A stretch of DNA of 64,000 nucleotides from an uncultured Methanospirillum sp. (GTDB taxonomy: Archaea > Halobacteriota > Methanomicrobia > Methanomicrobiales > Methanospirillaceae), in NCBI RefSeq assembly GCF_963668475.1, contig NZ_OY764544.1, positions 1,240,001 through 1,304,000 on the forward strand. The letters are read 5' to 3'. Positions 1 through 9,904 of this stretch are shown piece by piece. Numbering within the stretch: position 1 is the stretch's first letter; each line of letters opens with the position of its first letter. The notes below the pieces were generated by a model. That model worked only from the letters and a program-made list of their open reading frames with translations. It ran no database searches and was not told the origin of the DNA. The position numbers and the translations under genes are program-made.

Positions 1-1
1 C

Positions 2-853
2 GGTCCTGCAATTCCTGAACACCTTAACTCGGCACTTGGCCGACTGGCCGCATCAGGAAAACCCCAGAATCTGCCGAGGATACAACTCGAAACCCCTCTT
101 GGAAAACAATGGAGGGAAATATACCTCTCAAATACTCGCATAGGAAATACACACGAGATATTCCTGATATACAGCGACGTGACCAGCAGGGTCCGTGATG
201 AGGAACAGATCATCGCCTCACTCCATGAGAAAGAACTCCTGCTCAAAGAAATTCACCATAGGGTGAAGAACAACCTGCAGATCATATCAGGAATTCTCAA
301 ACTTCAGGGAATGCGGACAACTGACCCGGTTACAACTGAAATTCTCCAGGACTGCCGGAATCAGGTATTTTCGATGGCATCGATCCATGAACTCCTCTAC
401 AGTTCTCATGATATCGGAAAGATCAACGTCAAAGAATATGTAGGAAACCTGATTAATCACCTGAAACAGGAATACGAGGGGGCCAACTCGTCTATCAAGT
501 ACATCAGTGAGATCGATCCAAACATTGTCCTCGATATAGAACGATGTATTCCTTGTGGACTCATATTAAATGAATTGATAACCAATGCCGTCAAATATGC
601 CTTTGAACCGGGGGGTAATGGGGAGATCAGGGTGACATTCACCCATCAGAACCACATATATCGCATGGAAGTATCAGATAACGGGCGTGGGATGCCTGTA
701 GAAGGGAAGAGTACGACCGGGACCTCACTCGGGACTGAACTCGTCTCCAGGCTCACTCATCAGCTCAGAGGAGAGATAAAACGACCAAAAGGACCGGGAA
801 CGACGATCACAATACAATTTAGTGAGAATTCCGGGGAGCAGATGCATACATGA
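2..853 (+). CDS. PAS-linked sensor histidine kinase, HisKA_2 type (5' end outside window)
   Basis: The frame is open from base 2 with no stop, so this is the C-terminal 283 residues of a longer protein; the GTG at 179 lies inside the PAS domain and is not a true start. The visible part is the end of a PAS domain (closing '[11 protein letters not shown]'), then a HisKA_2 dimerisation and phosphoacceptor region '[14 protein letters not shown]' around residues 81-94, then a HATPase_c domain with N-box '[14 protein letters not shown]' and G-box 'VSDNGRGMP'. In this family the first His of the H-box is autophosphorylated. No membrane segment is visible. The stop overlaps the start of the next receiver gene (ATGA), so the two are probably co-translated and form a kinase/regulator pair. 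The family call is firm; the stimulus is unknown. Confidence 0.9.
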   Translation, partial: GPAIPEHLNSALGRLAASGKPQNLPRIQLETPLGKQWREIYLSNTRIGNTHEIFLIYSDVTSRVRDEEQIIASLHEKELLLKEIHHRVKNNLQIISGILKLQGMRTTDPVTTEILQDCRNQVFSMASIHELLYSSHDIGKINVKEYVGNLINHLKQEYEGANSSIKYISEIDPNIVLDIERCIPCGLILNELITNAVKYAFEPGGNGEIRVTFTHQNHIYRMEVSDNGRGMPVEGKSTTGTSLGTELVSRLTHQLRGEIKRPKGPGTTITIQFSENSGEQMHT

Positions 854-1872
854 AACGGCGTATACTCATTGTTGAAGATGAGGCAGTTACTTCAGTACTC
901 CTTGAAAAAACACTCAAGGAACTGGGATATGAGGTAGTCGGGAGTGCATTTGATGGAGCTGAAGCAATCAACCTTGCAAGGGAGAAGCAGCCGGACATCA
1001 TCCTGATGGACATCAGGATTCAGGGGGACATGGATGGTATCGAGACTGCAAAGAGGATTTATAATCAGTATAAAATCCCGATAATTTACCTGACCGCACA
1101 CTCAGATGATGATACTATCAAACGCGCAGTAGATTCGGGGCCCTTCGGATACCTGATCAAGCCATTCAAGGAACGGGAGTTATACAGTAACATCGAGATG
1201 GTGGCCCATAAAAATAAATTATACCAGACCACCACCGCCCAGCGCTTAAATCAGCCTCCTGAACCTGAAGTAGAGCCAGAACCAGTATCGGAGTCCGAGC
1301 AGACACGACAGGTACCACCGCCGCTCAAAGCAGGAGATTACCGCCTCGCTATTCTTGCGATACAGTCGATCCCACATCCGGTGATGCTCTTTACCACATC
1401 TGGTGCCGTCATTTTCATGAACAATGCATGCAGGTCTTTCTTCAGGCATGATCACCAGAACTCAAACCCCAAATCTATTGAAGACCTTCCTGATCTTTTT
1501 AAACGGATCTGGGCTTCAGGAAGAGATAGGTTCAGGGAAGGAAAGGGATTTGCAACGAACGGACCATTACAGATCCATGAAGCCGTCAGAAGGGTAAGGA
1601 TTGATATGATACCGCTCATGGACAAGGGCAGTCTGCAGTTTATCACTTCAGTGATTGTGCCCGAACCGGCAGGAGGAGGGGCTGGCGGAGGTATAGTGAA
1701 CACACTCCTTGACGAGGCAGATTCCCGGCTCCGTGAGATCAGATACCTCTCATCAACCGAAGAGACCCACCGCCTCAGGCGGATCTCACTCTACACAACC
1801 GAGGTTATGAAAAAGATCAGGGAACTGCGGGGCATATCATACCCAGAAGAAGAGAAAAAGGCAGTCAGATAA
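850..1872 (+). CDS. response regulator receiver protein with C-terminal PAS-like domain
   Basis: This 340-aa protein starts on an ATG that overlaps the stop of the upstream kinase. Residues 1-122 form a CheY-like receiver: acidic pair in 'VEDE', phosphoacceptor Asp54 in 'ILMDIRI', Thr in 'YLTAHS', Lys in 'LIKPF'. A Pro/Glu-rich linker follows (about 130-160), then a PAS-like domain (about 165-270, '[16 protein letters not shown]'), a Gly-rich turn and a basic helical tail. There is no DNA-binding or enzymatic output domain, so the receiver probably acts through protein contacts, like many stand-alone methanogen REC-PAS proteins. It is most likely phosphorylated by the adjacent kinase. It is followed closely by a convergent gene at 1880. 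Confidence 0.85.
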   Translation: MKRRILIVEDEAVTSVLLEKTLKELGYEVVGSAFDGAEAINLAREKQPDIILMDIRIQGDMDGIETAKRIYNQYKIPIIYLTAHSDDDTIKRAVDSGPFGYLIKPFKERELYSNIEMVAHKNKLYQTTTAQRLNQPPEPEVEPEPVSESEQTRQVPPPLKAGDYRLAILAIQSIPHPVMLFTTSGAVIFMNNACRSFFRHDHQNSNPKSIEDLPDLFKRIWASGRDRFREGKGFATNGPLQIHEAVRRVRIDMIPLMDKGSLQFITSVIVPEPAGGGAGGGIVNTLLDEADSRLREIRYLSSTEETHRLRRISLYTTEVMKKIRELRGISYPEEEKKAVR

Positions 1873-1879
1873 TCTCGGA

Positions 1880-2623
1880 TCAGAGCGAGATCGGGTAATC
1901 GTTGAGAATTGTTGCCGGAAGCCTGACTGTGATATGAAAGGCTGACTGGGGATAATGCTCCTCAAGAACAAGGAGCGAACACCGTTCAAGGTTTCCATCC
2001 AGCTCCCGGTCAAACCTTGCTTCAGCTTTTTTATAAAAGTCTGTGATGGTATCGACCACGTTGCCCATCTGTTCACCAAGAACAACTTTCCCAAATTTTT
2101 CCCCGATCTCAAACGGCATCTGAAGTTCGAGGTCGTCGTACCAGAGCAGGCAACGGTCAACCTCCATCAGGTCCTGACCTATCACGACATACTTAAACTC
2201 GACATCCTGAATCCGGTCAGTCTCACCTGACATGGCGATCATGTTGTAGAAAAAATCTAGAAACAGGCGCTTATTTGATTTCAATTCTCCAGTGATTGCC
2301 TCACGGGAGAGGCGTTTTGCCATATCAGGGATTGCATCCTCGCGATCAAGAACCTGGAGAAACATCTCCTGCGATCTGATATGATTGACGATGGCCTGAA
2401 GAGACCTGAACTGCTGATGCGTATCCCCGATACCCCGTGATTTCGACACTGCCATATTACTCTTTTTGTAGTCGCTGTACAGATATATTGGTTCCTTAAT
2501 TTCCGATGTGGATGAAGCACCCTGATAGTTGGTAAAAGGACAGATTTTCAGATCGATGTGATCCTGCTGATATATCGCAACATTTAGTTTATTATATAAG
2601 ATATTATGAGAGATCCATCTCAT
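1880..2623 (-). CDS. conserved-looking protein of unknown function (247 aa)
   Basis: I do not recognise this protein. It is soluble, with no signal peptide or membrane segment, mixed alpha/beta in composition, and has a C-terminal half rich in acidic and aromatic residues ('DRCLLWYDDLELQMPF'). The ATG at 2623 lies 20 nt inside the upstream gene (stop at 2604), which argues for coupled translation in a three-gene unit: acylphosphatase-like, 119-aa unknown, then this gene. An internal ATG about 57 codons further in is an alternative start, but it would leave a large gap after the upstream gene. It converges with the receiver gene, with 7 nt between the stops. Confidence 0.6.
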   Translation of the reverse strand: MRWISHNILYNKLNVAIYQQDHIDLKICPFTNYQGASSTSEIKEPIYLYSDYKKSNMAVSKSRGIGDTHQQFRSLQAIVNHIRSQEMFLQVLDREDAIPDMAKRLSREAITGELKSNKRLFLDFFYNMIAMSGETDRIQDVEFKYVVIGQDLMEVDRCLLWYDDLELQMPFEIGEKFGKVVLGEQMGNVVDTITDFYKKAEARFDRELDGNLERCSLLVLEEHYPQSAFHITVRLPATILNDYPISL

Positions 2624-2963
2624 CCAGAAATGGAAGAATGCCTTTTACTACAGGTTTGCCATTATACTCTTCAGAATTTGAGCAGATAGTGATCATCAAC
2701 GGAACAGTTGTGAGGGCATCCTCAAAGCATGGACTCATCTTCCGCTGGAATGACATAAAGGAGACGAGCTCAATGAATGGTCGTTCATCATCTGGATACT
2801 TCTCATATTCTTTCAGATCTGCTGCATACGTGGAGTTCTTTGCAAGGTCCTCTTCGAAGTAGAGGATGATGGAAAGATCTCCCTTCCTGGCAACAGCCTC
2901 CAGAACCCTGATATCAACTTTCTTTCCGATGTCAAGTCCAGCCGGAGAATCCTGTGTTGTCAT
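2604..2963 (-). CDS. small soluble protein of unknown function (119 aa)
   Basis: I do not recognise this protein. The ATG at 2963 is chosen because it falls 4 nt after the stop of the acylphosphatase-like gene and has an 'AGGG' about 9 nt upstream; the longer open frame to 2993 would overlap that gene. The pattern 'DLSIILYFEEDLA ... FIELVSFMSFQ ... LTTVPLMITICSN' suggests alternating strands and helices, perhaps a small alpha/beta domain, but this is weak inference. Its stop overlaps the next gene by 20 nt, so the two are probably made together. Confidence 0.6.
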   Translation of the reverse strand: MTTQDSPAGLDIGKKVDIRVLEAVARKGDLSIILYFEEDLAKNSTYAADLKEYEKYPDDERPFIELVSFMSFQRKMSPCFEDALTTVPLMITICSNSEEYNGKPVVKGILPFLDEMDLS

Positions 2964-2967
2964 ATAA

Positions 2968-3438
2968 TTATCCCTGCGAGTGAATCGCTTCAATCATCCG
3001 CTCAAGCACTTCACGCCGCTTCTTTGACTCCTTCTTCATATCACGGAGTGCTTCTATCATCTCTATCTGGGTCTTCAGTGAGCGTTTTTGCAACTTGATC
3101 ATCTCACGCATATACTCAAGTGCAAGCTCTGATCTGACAAACATTTCTTTCTGAAAGTCACCAAAATGCGGCTCAAATCTGGTGAACTCACCCGTATATG
3201 TCTGTTCAGATACATCAACAGAGTGAACCTCGATCAGGGGTTCATCTTTGGCATAGAGATCTGCTACATACTGATCAAGCGCCGGTTCGTCTCCTTCGGC
3301 TATAATGGAGACGCGACCGTCAGGTTCATTTGATGCAAACCCGGTCACACTGTACCGGTTGGCAACAAGGCGGGCAAATCCACGGTACCCGACGCCCTGA
3401 ACCCGACCTGATACCAGGATGTTCAATCGTTTCTGCAT
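2968..3438 (-). CDS. acylphosphatase-like protein with C-terminal coiled-coil extension
   Basis: Residues 1-90 are an acylphosphatase domain: the phosphate-binding signature 'SGRVQGVGYRGFARLVA' contains the catalytic Arg (about R19), and 'GFASNEPDGRV' carries the catalytic Asn (about N38). Acylphosphatases hydrolyse acyl phosphates and are normally about 90-100 aa. This protein is 156 aa, and residues 95-156 form a strongly charged helix rich in Lys, Arg and Glu ('MKKESKKRREVLERMIEA') that looks like a coiled coil. The extension suggests oligomerisation or partner binding, perhaps with the two unknown proteins encoded immediately downstream. The domain is certain; whether the enzyme acts in metabolism or has been recruited for another role is not visible. 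Confidence 0.8.
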   Translation of the reverse strand: MQKRLNILVSGRVQGVGYRGFARLVANRYSVTGFASNEPDGRVSIIAEGDEPALDQYVADLYAKDEPLIEVHSVDVSEQTYTGEFTRFEPHFGDFQKEMFVRSELALEYMREMIKLQKRSLKTQIEMIEALRDMKKESKKRREVLERMIEAIHSQG

Positions 3439-3520
3439 AAGACTTCGGTGGTACCACCGGTACGTCGGGAGAGCGGTTGAACATTTCGAACCTTGTGCAG
3501 ACCACCCTAAAAAGATGTGA

Positions 3521-5134
3521 TCAGGGAAGTAGGGTCAGATCGATCTCGACAGCAGAGACCGGCTGATCGATGTCAAAAGCACTGAGCACTGCAGGATGAA
3601 TCTCACCGAACAGGCCGATGACCTTTCCACCAACCACAATGTCAGCACGTCTTCCGTCAATGAATGCCTGATCAGAACTCTCGGACACCTCGTATGTCAG
3701 CCCCATCTCACGACAGACTGCATCGGCAATGGCATATGCTTCAGAGAAGTCAGCACCCGGATAGGTAGAGGAGAGAGCCATCTTCTGACCGGTCTTGAGA
3801 TCCCTTACCACGTCTCCAATATGGAAGATCCTCTGCGGAAGTTCTCTCCGTTTGTTGATCCTGAGCAGATCGAGAAGCAGCGGGAGGATATCAGTTCTGA
3901 CCAGGGTCTGATCCTCGCTGATCGGGTGAAGAACACGAAGGACACCAGGATGTGCAGACCGTTGCATCTTCGTGTACATCACCTCATCGCTGGACAGGGT
4001 GAACGGCATGACCTCCTGGAACCCGAGCCCACAGCAGATCTCACGGAGCAGACCTGCACGGAGCATGATCGGGTGCTCACACCCGAGGGTGGGTGCACGC
4101 GGAAGTGCAGTCTCAAGGTTATCAAACCCGAACCCGATCGCAACATCCTCAAAGACATCCCAGTCGTGCATGATGTCAGCCCGGTAGCACGGGATGTTTA
4201 CATGGACCTTATCTGGTCCTGCTGCCTCTGCACCATACCTCATCTTTCTGAGCACCTCTGCCATCTCTTCAGCAGAGAGAGAGCAACCAATAAGCTTGTT
4301 GCAGGCCGTAACACTAACCTCACGAACCGCAGGTGAGAGATCAGGACAGGATTTACCATTCACCGTCACTGCTTCACAAGTACCACCTGCAGAGATGAGT
4401 GCAGAGGTGATCACCTTCACTGCAGTCATGACTGCACGCTCATCAGTGCCGGTCACATCAAGGAGCAGGTTTCTGCTCTTCTCTGTCACGCGGGTCAGTT
4501 CACCGTTGATGATCGGCGGGAACGAGAGGACATTACCGTTAGCGTCTTCAATCAATGGCATCAGAGGCTTGCCGGCAACGATATGAGCGTAGTCGCGGCC
4601 TTTCGGATGCTTCTCCATAATCTCTGCAAGGGTCATCTCCTCTGTGAAGTCAAGAGGAACAAATGCCTTACTCAAAGGAGCACCATAATACCTGAACGGC
4701 GGGGTGATCTTGTCAAGGTCGTGAATGCCGATGGCAACCTTTGAGCGGCCCCTTCCGACCACCCAGTGAAGGGCTTCCTGAACTCCCATCAGGCTGACAA
4801 TTGCCTCGTTATCAAGAGTGATATTCCTAATTACCGCTGACCCAAGGTATGGCCTGATATCTTTCAGGTTCTCATCGACAGTGAACTGGATTGTCGGGGA
4901 TACTACCTGATACTTCTCTTCTCCTGATTCAAGTCCCAGAAATCCCCGCATGGCCCTGGCTACACCCTCGGTTGAGTAGAGATCCACCCGGTCAGGGAAG
5001 AACTCAACATCGACCTGTTCTTCAAGAACACGCTCGATATCACAGCCGATCATCGGGAGGCGCTCGATGATCGTCTTCCGGTCGGTCCCGGTGAGCCGCT
5101 CAAGGTAATTGTACGGGAGCGATACAACTGGCAT
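3521..5134 (-). CDS. pheT: phenylalanyl-tRNA synthetase beta subunit, archaeal type
   Basis: This 537-aa protein has the length and layout of archaeal/eukaryotic-type PheT, without the long N-terminal tRNA-binding domain of bacterial PheT. It starts '[16 protein letters not shown]', contains B3/4-type and B5 regions and ends with the class-II-like core fold. With PheS it forms the heterotetramer that charges tRNA-Phe in the cytoplasm. The ATG overlaps the pheS stop by one base (TGATG) and is preceded by an ideal Shine-Dalgarno sequence inside pheS, so the subunits are translationally coupled. Confidence 0.96.
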   Translation of the reverse strand: MPVVSLPYNYLERLTGTDRKTIIERLPMIGCDIERVLEEQVDVEFFPDRVDLYSTEGVARAMRGFLGLESGEEKYQVVSPTIQFTVDENLKDIRPYLGSAVIRNITLDNEAIVSLMGVQEALHWVVGRGRSKVAIGIHDLDKITPPFRYYGAPLSKAFVPLDFTEEMTLAEIMEKHPKGRDYAHIVAGKPLMPLIEDANGNVLSFPPIINGELTRVTEKSRNLLLDVTGTDERAVMTAVKVITSALISAGGTCEAVTVNGKSCPDLSPAVREVSVTACNKLIGCSLSAEEMAEVLRKMRYGAEAAGPDKVHVNIPCYRADIMHDWDVFEDVAIGFGFDNLETALPRAPTLGCEHPIMLRAGLLREICCGLGFQEVMPFTLSSDEVMYTKMQRSAHPGVLRVLHPISEDQTLVRTDILPLLLDLLRINKRRELPQRIFHIGDVVRDLKTGQKMALSSTYPGADFSEAYAIADAVCREMGLTYEVSESSDQAFIDGRRADIVVGGKVIGLFGEIHPAVLSAFDIDQPVSAVEIDLTLLP

Positions 5135-6570
5135 CAGTAGTCACCTCCGTTCATGACCGGTGTCCGTCTGACCCAGTCGATGTCACTCTGATAAAGTTCA
5201 CGGAGATCAGAGAGGCCCATCCTGAGCATGGCAACCCGTGAGACACCCAGACCCCAAGCAAGAACCGGGCTTGTGACTCCCCACGGATCAGTGACCTCTT
5301 CCCTGAATATTCCCGCCCCTCCCAGTTCAACCCAGCCGAGCCCGTCGATCCAGACCTCGGGCTCTACACTCGGTTCGGTGTACGGGAAGTAAGCAGGTCT
5401 GAACCTGACATTTGTAAAGCCCATCCTGCCGTAGAACTCTTTAAGGTATCCGAGCAGGTGGCGGAAACTGACATCCTCATCCATCACGATCCCTTCAAGT
5501 TGTTCAAACTCCGGGAGATGGGTTGGATCGATCGTCTCTCTCCGGTATACCCTGCCGATACAGAACGCTTTCTCAGGAGGATTCGGATGGGTTGCAAGGT
5601 GCTGTATCGAGAGTGATGTCGTATGGGTCCTGAGGACTGTTGCCTTTGCTTTTTCAGGGTCCCATCTGCCACCCCAGCCACATGAGGAGGTTTCACCCCC
5701 GTGCTCGTGAATGTCCCTGACCTTCTCCCAACCAACAGGAAGATCTGAACGTTCCTTGAGATGGAACGTGTCCTGCATCTCCCTGGCCGGATGATCCTGG
5801 GGCTGGAAGAGGGCATCAAAGTTCCAGAATGCTCCCTGGACTATCGAGCCGTAGAGCTCGGTGAATCCCATGTCAAGAAGGATTCTTCGCATCTCATTGA
5901 TGAGCCGCTGGTATGGGTGGATCTTACCAGGCCAGACCGGACGAGGCTTCTTGGTGATATCATACCTTCGAAGGGTGAGATCACGCCATGCTCCGGAACT
6001 GATCTGATCACTGGTCAGTGTTCCGGTCTCTTCAATTAGGTTCAGACCTGATGCTGCAAGTTTCTTGCCATCTTCAGTGATACTGATAGAGTACTGAACA
6101 GACTCTTCTTCAACTGCCAGACCACGTTTGATGAGTTCTTTTCTGACATCAGGAGAGGCAGTATCAGGAGAAGAGAGACCGATCTCAATAGGAGACTTAT
6201 CTGCGGTGCCTGCCTTGACGACCTGACCATTTTCGATCTTCACCCAACCGATCCTCTTCATCCAGCCGAGTCCGATTCTGGCATGAGGATGCTTGTTCAG
6301 ATCTGCTATCGATGATGATTCAGCAAAAGAGTTGTAGAGTTGGCGTTCAGGAAGCCCTTCAGAGGAGTACTGGGAGCCTTCTTCAGTGAGGACAAGCCTC
6401 GTGGTGACGTTCCGATCAACAACGGCTAGCCCTTTCTGTGAGAGCAGGCCGCCGTACTGGATGACAGACTCTGTAGGGCGATCCAGGATCTCTGCAAGTT
6501 TTTCCGGACTTGATGATCCAATACGGGACAGTTCAAGAAGTAACCGCTTCTCGTTCAGTGCTAATTGCAT
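5134..6570 (-). CDS. pheS: phenylalanyl-tRNA synthetase alpha subunit
   Basis: This 478-aa protein is the catalytic alpha subunit. The N-terminal 200 residues contain winged-helix-like tRNA-binding repeats ('[18 protein letters not shown]'). The C-terminal half is a class II aminoacyl-tRNA synthetase core, with the motif 2 region '[20 protein letters not shown]' and motif 3 '[16 protein letters not shown]'. It activates phenylalanine with ATP and transfers it to tRNA-Phe. The start at 6570 is preceded by GGAGGGGAG (6572-6580). pheT follows with a one-base overlap. Length and motifs agree with archaeal PheS. Confidence 0.96.
   Translation of the reverse strand: MQLALNEKRLLLELSRIGSSSPEKLAEILDRPTESVIQYGGLLSQKGLAVVDRNVTTRLVLTEEGSQYSSEGLPERQLYNSFAESSSIADLNKHPHARIGLGWMKRIGWVKIENGQVVKAGTADKSPIEIGLSSPDTASPDVRKELIKRGLAVEEESVQYSISITEDGKKLAASGLNLIEETGTLTSDQISSGAWRDLTLRRYDITKKPRPVWPGKIHPYQRLINEMRRILLDMGFTELYGSIVQGAFWNFDALFQPQDHPAREMQDTFHLKERSDLPVGWEKVRDIHEHGGETSSCGWGGRWDPEKAKATVLRTHTTSLSIQHLATHPNPPEKAFCIGRVYRRETIDPTHLPEFEQLEGIVMDEDVSFRHLLGYLKEFYGRMGFTNVRFRPAYFPYTEPSVEPEVWIDGLGWVELGGAGIFREEVTDPWGVTSPVLAWGLGVSRVAMLRMGLSDLRELYQSDIDWVRRTPVMNGGDY
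5141..5148 (-). promoter_or_regulatory. ribosome binding site for pheT
   Basis: On the minus strand this reads GGAGGTGA, a full match to the archaeal anti-Shine-Dalgarno complement. It sits 6 nt before the pheT ATG at 5134 and within the last codons of pheS. It fixes the pheT start and explains balanced subunit synthesis. Confidence 0.85.
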
Positions 6571-6856
6571 ACTCCCCTCCGGGTTATTGGGGAGGATCTC
6601 ATCTCTGCCCTTGATTGGTGAGTTATTATATCATACATGGGTTAATCTCCTGAAAACCTGAGTACTGGTAATCGATTATTACAGGGGCCCGGAAAAAACC
6701 AGACCCCTATCTAAACGAAAAAAATGAGCCGAAGAAGAATAAGGGAGCGTATCCCAGGCTGCTCATAAATAATCCTAGTAATTGTTGCAGGTGATCACTT
6801 ATTATAGGATGGGTCAGACTCTCATAACAACGAATATTGAAAGAATAGTGGTGTGC
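6571..6856. other. intergenic region between divergent pheS and the HEPN/MNT pair
   Basis: About 285 bases with no convincing gene. It must carry the leftward pheS promoter, and an A/T-rich stretch near 6632-6645 is a candidate TATA region. It must also carry the rightward promoter of the HEPN gene. Open frames here lack ribosome sites and any recognisable sequence. Confidence 0.5.
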
Positions 6857-7279
6857 ATGAGTACTCCCGATGATATCAGATATAAACAAAGATTAGTAAA
6901 TTTCTGCAAGGCAGAGAAGATGCTGACCGAGGCGGTAGGCCTATATTATAACCGACCTCTGACACCGATTGAAAAACAGGGATTTATCAAAACATTTGAA
7001 TTCACGTTTGAACTTGCCTGGAAAGTGATGAAGGATTACATCATGTACCAGGGAGATCCTGATGTAATGGGTTCACGCGATGTGATACGGAAAGCATTCT
7101 CTCTTGGGCTTATAAAGGATGGTGATACCTGGATCAGTATGATTGCAAGCAGAAATCTTACCAGCCATACCTATGATGAAAAGACAATGGAAGAAACTCT
7201 TGCTCTGATTGCAGGGGAGTACCATCCGTTGTTTGAAGCTTTTTTAGAGAGGATGGAACAGATTGCAGATTCAAACTAG
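6857..7279 (+). CDS. HEPN-like nucleotidyltransferase substrate-binding protein (HI0074 family)
   Basis: This 140-aa helical protein has the features of the HI0074/NTase_sub_bind family: 'FEFTFELAWKVMKDYI' in the second helix and 'SRNLTSHTYDEKTMEE' near the C-terminus, the region holding the RNxxxH-like HEPN motif (here R-N-L-T-S-H). The ATG at 6857 gives the family length; the open frame extends 25 codons further upstream without support. Its stop overlaps the next gene, a minimal nucleotidyltransferase, by 17 nt. HEPN/MNT pairs act as toxin-antitoxin modules, the HEPN partner being the RNase toxin. The intact R-x4-H motif is compatible with RNase activity, but function here is inferred from the family. 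Confidence 0.85.
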   Translation: MSTPDDIRYKQRLVNFCKAEKMLTEAVGLYYNRPLTPIEKQGFIKTFEFTFELAWKVMKDYIMYQGDPDVMGSRDVIRKAFSLGLIKDGDTWISMIASRNLTSHTYDEKTMEETLALIAGEYHPLFEAFLERMEQIADSN

Positions 7280-7586
7280 CATTCAAGGACTTTCTGAAGA
7301 ACAAACTGAATGTATCAGAAAGATCCTCTCCTCCTGCTCTCATCTTGAAAAGGCAGTTATATTTGGATCACGGGCAATGGGCACAAACCGGCCAGGTTCA
7401 GATATTGACATAGCCCTATTCGGAGACAATCTTACAATACACGATAAAATATCACTCATGACCAGAATTGATGATCTTGATCTGCCATATGAGACAGATC
7501 TCATTCATGTTCAGAGCGTCACAAACCAGGAACTGTTAGCCCACATCTCTCGTGTTGGAAAAGTGATCTATGAGAGATCACAATGA
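7263..7586 (+). CDS. minimal nucleotidyltransferase (MNT, HI0073/MntA type)
   Basis: This 107-aa protein contains the polymerase-beta nucleotidyltransferase signature: 'VIFGSRAMGTNRPGSDIDIAL' holds GSRAxG and the metal-binding DxD, followed by a third acidic residue in 'ETDLIHV'. The first usable start is TTG at 7263, inside the preceding HEPN gene. In characterised HEPN/MNT modules the MNT protein neutralises the HEPN toxin, in studied cases by AMPylating a tyrosine near the HEPN active site, so an antitoxin role is likely here. The stop lies only 2 nt from the stop of the convergent trpS gene. Confidence 0.85.
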   Translation: MQIQTSIQGLSEEQTECIRKILSSCSHLEKAVIFGSRAMGTNRPGSDIDIALFGDNLTIHDKISLMTRIDDLDLPYETDLIHVQSVTNQELLAHISRVGKVIYERSQ

Positions 7587-7588
7587 GA

Positions 7589-8860
7589 TCAGGATCTACT
7601 GGCAAGAACATCTGATGTTGCTGCCATCTTCTCCCTGAACTCGCCGAGAAACGCTAGGACCCGTGCAGCAGTATCCTTCTTGCACTGTCCGCACATCAGT
7701 TCTCCTGCCTTGCACCGCCGGTGAATCTCTGCAAGGTCAGCATCGTCGGTCACCATGTGGAAGAGGTTCAGCAAGTAGACCGGACACTTATCTGCCTCCC
7801 CACCGAGTTCTTTCTGTTCCTGCAGGGTCATCCGTCCACCGGTAAGGGCAGACATGATCTTCTTACTGACAACCTTGTCATCCTCATAGAACCCGATGAT
7901 GCTTTCAGGCACACTTGATGACATTTTTCCGCCGGTAAGACCTGGCATGAACCGATGATACGTTGCCGACGGGGTCACAAACCCGTACCCGCCGTTGGCC
8001 TGTTCGATAGCCCTGACCGTCTTTGAGACGATCACGTGGGGAACACCGGTAACATCAATGTGTCCTTCATACCGCTTCGAGCCTTTGAACGCCTTCTGCA
8101 CGGCATCCATGGCTTCTATAGGTGCTTCCTTGGATCTGATGCTGATATGAGTGTCCCGGTCCTCAACCGTGAACATCCTAAGTTTGTGTGCTACGCCCCT
8201 CGTGAGTCTGACATGTGGATCCTGATCCAGTCCGGCAGGTACAACTGTTGGGGCAGGTTCATCATCAACCTGCGGATAGAGGATATCCGATACCTGGGTG
8301 AGCACACTCAGGGCATGACCTATGTCAGTCTCTGGAGTAAACCCGTAGATCGCACTCATCTCAGAGAAGTTAACCTTGGTTGATGCCTCAAAGGCCAGAT
8401 CCTGGACGACGCGGTTCTGGCTCTGTAGGTAGGTTTCACCATCGTACCCGAGGGCAAACAGGCAGGAGAGATATTCATCCCCGTATTTTTGGCACTGCTC
8501 CCAGGTGAGATTCCTGACCGCATGGGCCTCACGGTCTGCAACACAGATGTACCCGTTTCCACCCTGCTGTACATGCCAGACCACCTCTTTCATCACCATC
8601 AGGTGACCGAGGTGGGGATGACCGGAGGGCATGAACCCGGTCAGTACATGAAACGGATCATGATTTACGATAGCTTTTGTAATCCGGCCATAATCGCGGT
8701 GACCGAAGACGATACCCCTCTTCATGAAGTATGGCAATTCAGGGAGCTCGTCAACGACTGCATCCATCCGCTCAATTCCGAACTCTGTATAAAGCCGTTC
8801 AATATCTACAGATTGATCTGAAGAAGCCCATGGGTTTATGCTTGATTCCATTGTATCCAA
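7589..8860 (-). CDS. trpS: tryptophanyl-tRNA synthetase
   Basis: This 423-aa class I synthetase has the HIGH-type motif 'SGHPHLGH' (residues 79-86) and the KMSKS-type motif 'GGKMSSSVPES' (around 315-325). The N-terminal extension before the Rossmann fold and the 'AGLDQDPHVRLTRGVAHKL' segment are typical of archaeal/eukaryotic TrpRS. It charges tRNA-Trp with tryptophan. ATG 8860 is used, though an ATG three codons later is also possible. It is separate from the trp biosynthetic operon at 55.6 kb. Confidence 0.95.
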   Translation of the reverse strand: MDTMESSINPWASSDQSVDIERLYTEFGIERMDAVVDELPELPYFMKRGIVFGHRDYGRITKAIVNHDPFHVLTGFMPSGHPHLGHLMVMKEVVWHVQQGGNGYICVADREAHAVRNLTWEQCQKYGDEYLSCLFALGYDGETYLQSQNRVVQDLAFEASTKVNFSEMSAIYGFTPETDIGHALSVLTQVSDILYPQVDDEPAPTVVPAGLDQDPHVRLTRGVAHKLRMFTVEDRDTHISIRSKEAPIEAMDAVQKAFKGSKRYEGHIDVTGVPHVIVSKTVRAIEQANGGYGFVTPSATYHRFMPGLTGGKMSSSVPESIIGFYEDDKVVSKKIMSALTGGRMTLQEQKELGGEADKCPVYLLNLFHMVTDDADLAEIHRRCKAGELMCGQCKKDTAARVLAFLGEFREKMAATSDVLASRS

Positions 8861-8896
8861 TTTTATAGTTTGATGAATTCTGGCATCGGATATTAA

Positions 8897-9904
8897 TCAG
8901 AGTTTAATTCGTGCAAACTCTACGTACGCGATGCCTTCAGCATGTATGCAGCCGAACAGCATCTTCTTTTTCACGCTGTGTGCCATCCTGACCGAGCGTG
9001 AGATGATATTCATCGGAAGTGTGGTGTCGGGCTCAATGGCCTGGACCAGCATCTCGGAGTGGACTTTTCTTCCCAGGTATACCCTGAAGTGATGCCCGAA
9101 CTTATACCCGGTTTTAGGGATGTAGTTCAGGGATCGCAGATGCTGATACACAGTGAGTTTCGGTTCCATCTCGGTATCGAACTCGCGAATCATATCGCGG
9201 TACTCTTTGGCGGTAATATTCCGACCCTCATGCTTCACGGCGACCAGTCCCTGTTCCATCAGGGATATCGACTCTATCGTTGAGAGGACGATCCGTTCAT
9301 CATCGAAGCGTTTGCCGTAAAATGCATGATCATATGCTGATTCAGGTGCTGCCGGAATTATCACCGATCTGCTTGAAAGGAGACCGTTGACAGGTTCAGG
9401 CCGCTCTGTCTCTTCGATGGGAGCGGGCTTCTGGATCTTTACCTCGTAGTAAGTGAGCTCGAACTCGTCGTCCACCGCTGCAAGGACATGACGTTTTCGC
9501 ATGTTCACAGTCGCCTGGACCTCTTTCCTGACAACGGCAAAGTCGATAAGGTCACGCTCAGAGAGGACACGGAGCATGTATAGTGACTCTCCTTTTCCAG
9601 GTTTTTCACCACGCTTAAATATCCTGAAATCCTGCGGTCCTGTCTGGACGACATATCCCCGTTCTCGAATATCCCGGTACACCAGGAAGGACCTGAGAAC
9701 ATGGACATCGCCGGAGAAATGGACAAGGAGCGAGTCAAAGTCAAACCCGGGTACCTCGATCCGGCCACGATATACCAGGTACAGGGCTTCAACCGGAGAG
9801 AGACGGACTCCCTCTTTCAGCGGCCTTCCAAAACCGCTCTGTTCATACAGGGTTAATCCGTCCTGCCCAAGCATGACGTGCCCGCTTTCTAGCCTCGCCT
9901 TCAC
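8897..9904 (-). CDS. endA: tRNA-splicing endonuclease, two-repeat archaeal form
   Basis: EndA cuts bulge-helix-bulge introns from pre-tRNAs. At 335 aa this is the long form, in which two endonuclease-like repeats are fused in one chain that dimerises. The C-terminal repeat carries the catalytic triad: Tyr267 in 'TGYKFGHHFRVY', His282 in 'KVHSEMLV' and Lys312 in 'AHSVKKKMLF'. The N-terminal repeat has lost these residues and is structural. The gene lies 36 nt upstream of trpS, probably in one transcript. Confidence 0.94.
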   Translation of the reverse strand: MKARLESGHVMLGQDGLTLYEQSGFGRPLKEGVRLSPVEALYLVYRGRIEVPGFDFDSLLVHFSGDVHVLRSFLVYRDIRERGYVVQTGPQDFRIFKRGEKPGKGESLYMLRVLSERDLIDFAVVRKEVQATVNMRKRHVLAAVDDEFELTYYEVKIQKPAPIEETERPEPVNGLLSSRSVIIPAAPESAYDHAFYGKRFDDERIVLSTIESISLMEQGLVAVKHEGRNITAKEYRDMIREFDTEMEPKLTVYQHLRSLNYIPKTGYKFGHHFRVYLGRKVHSEMLVQAIEPDTTLPMNIISRSVRMAHSVKKKMLFGCIHAEGIAYVEFARIKL

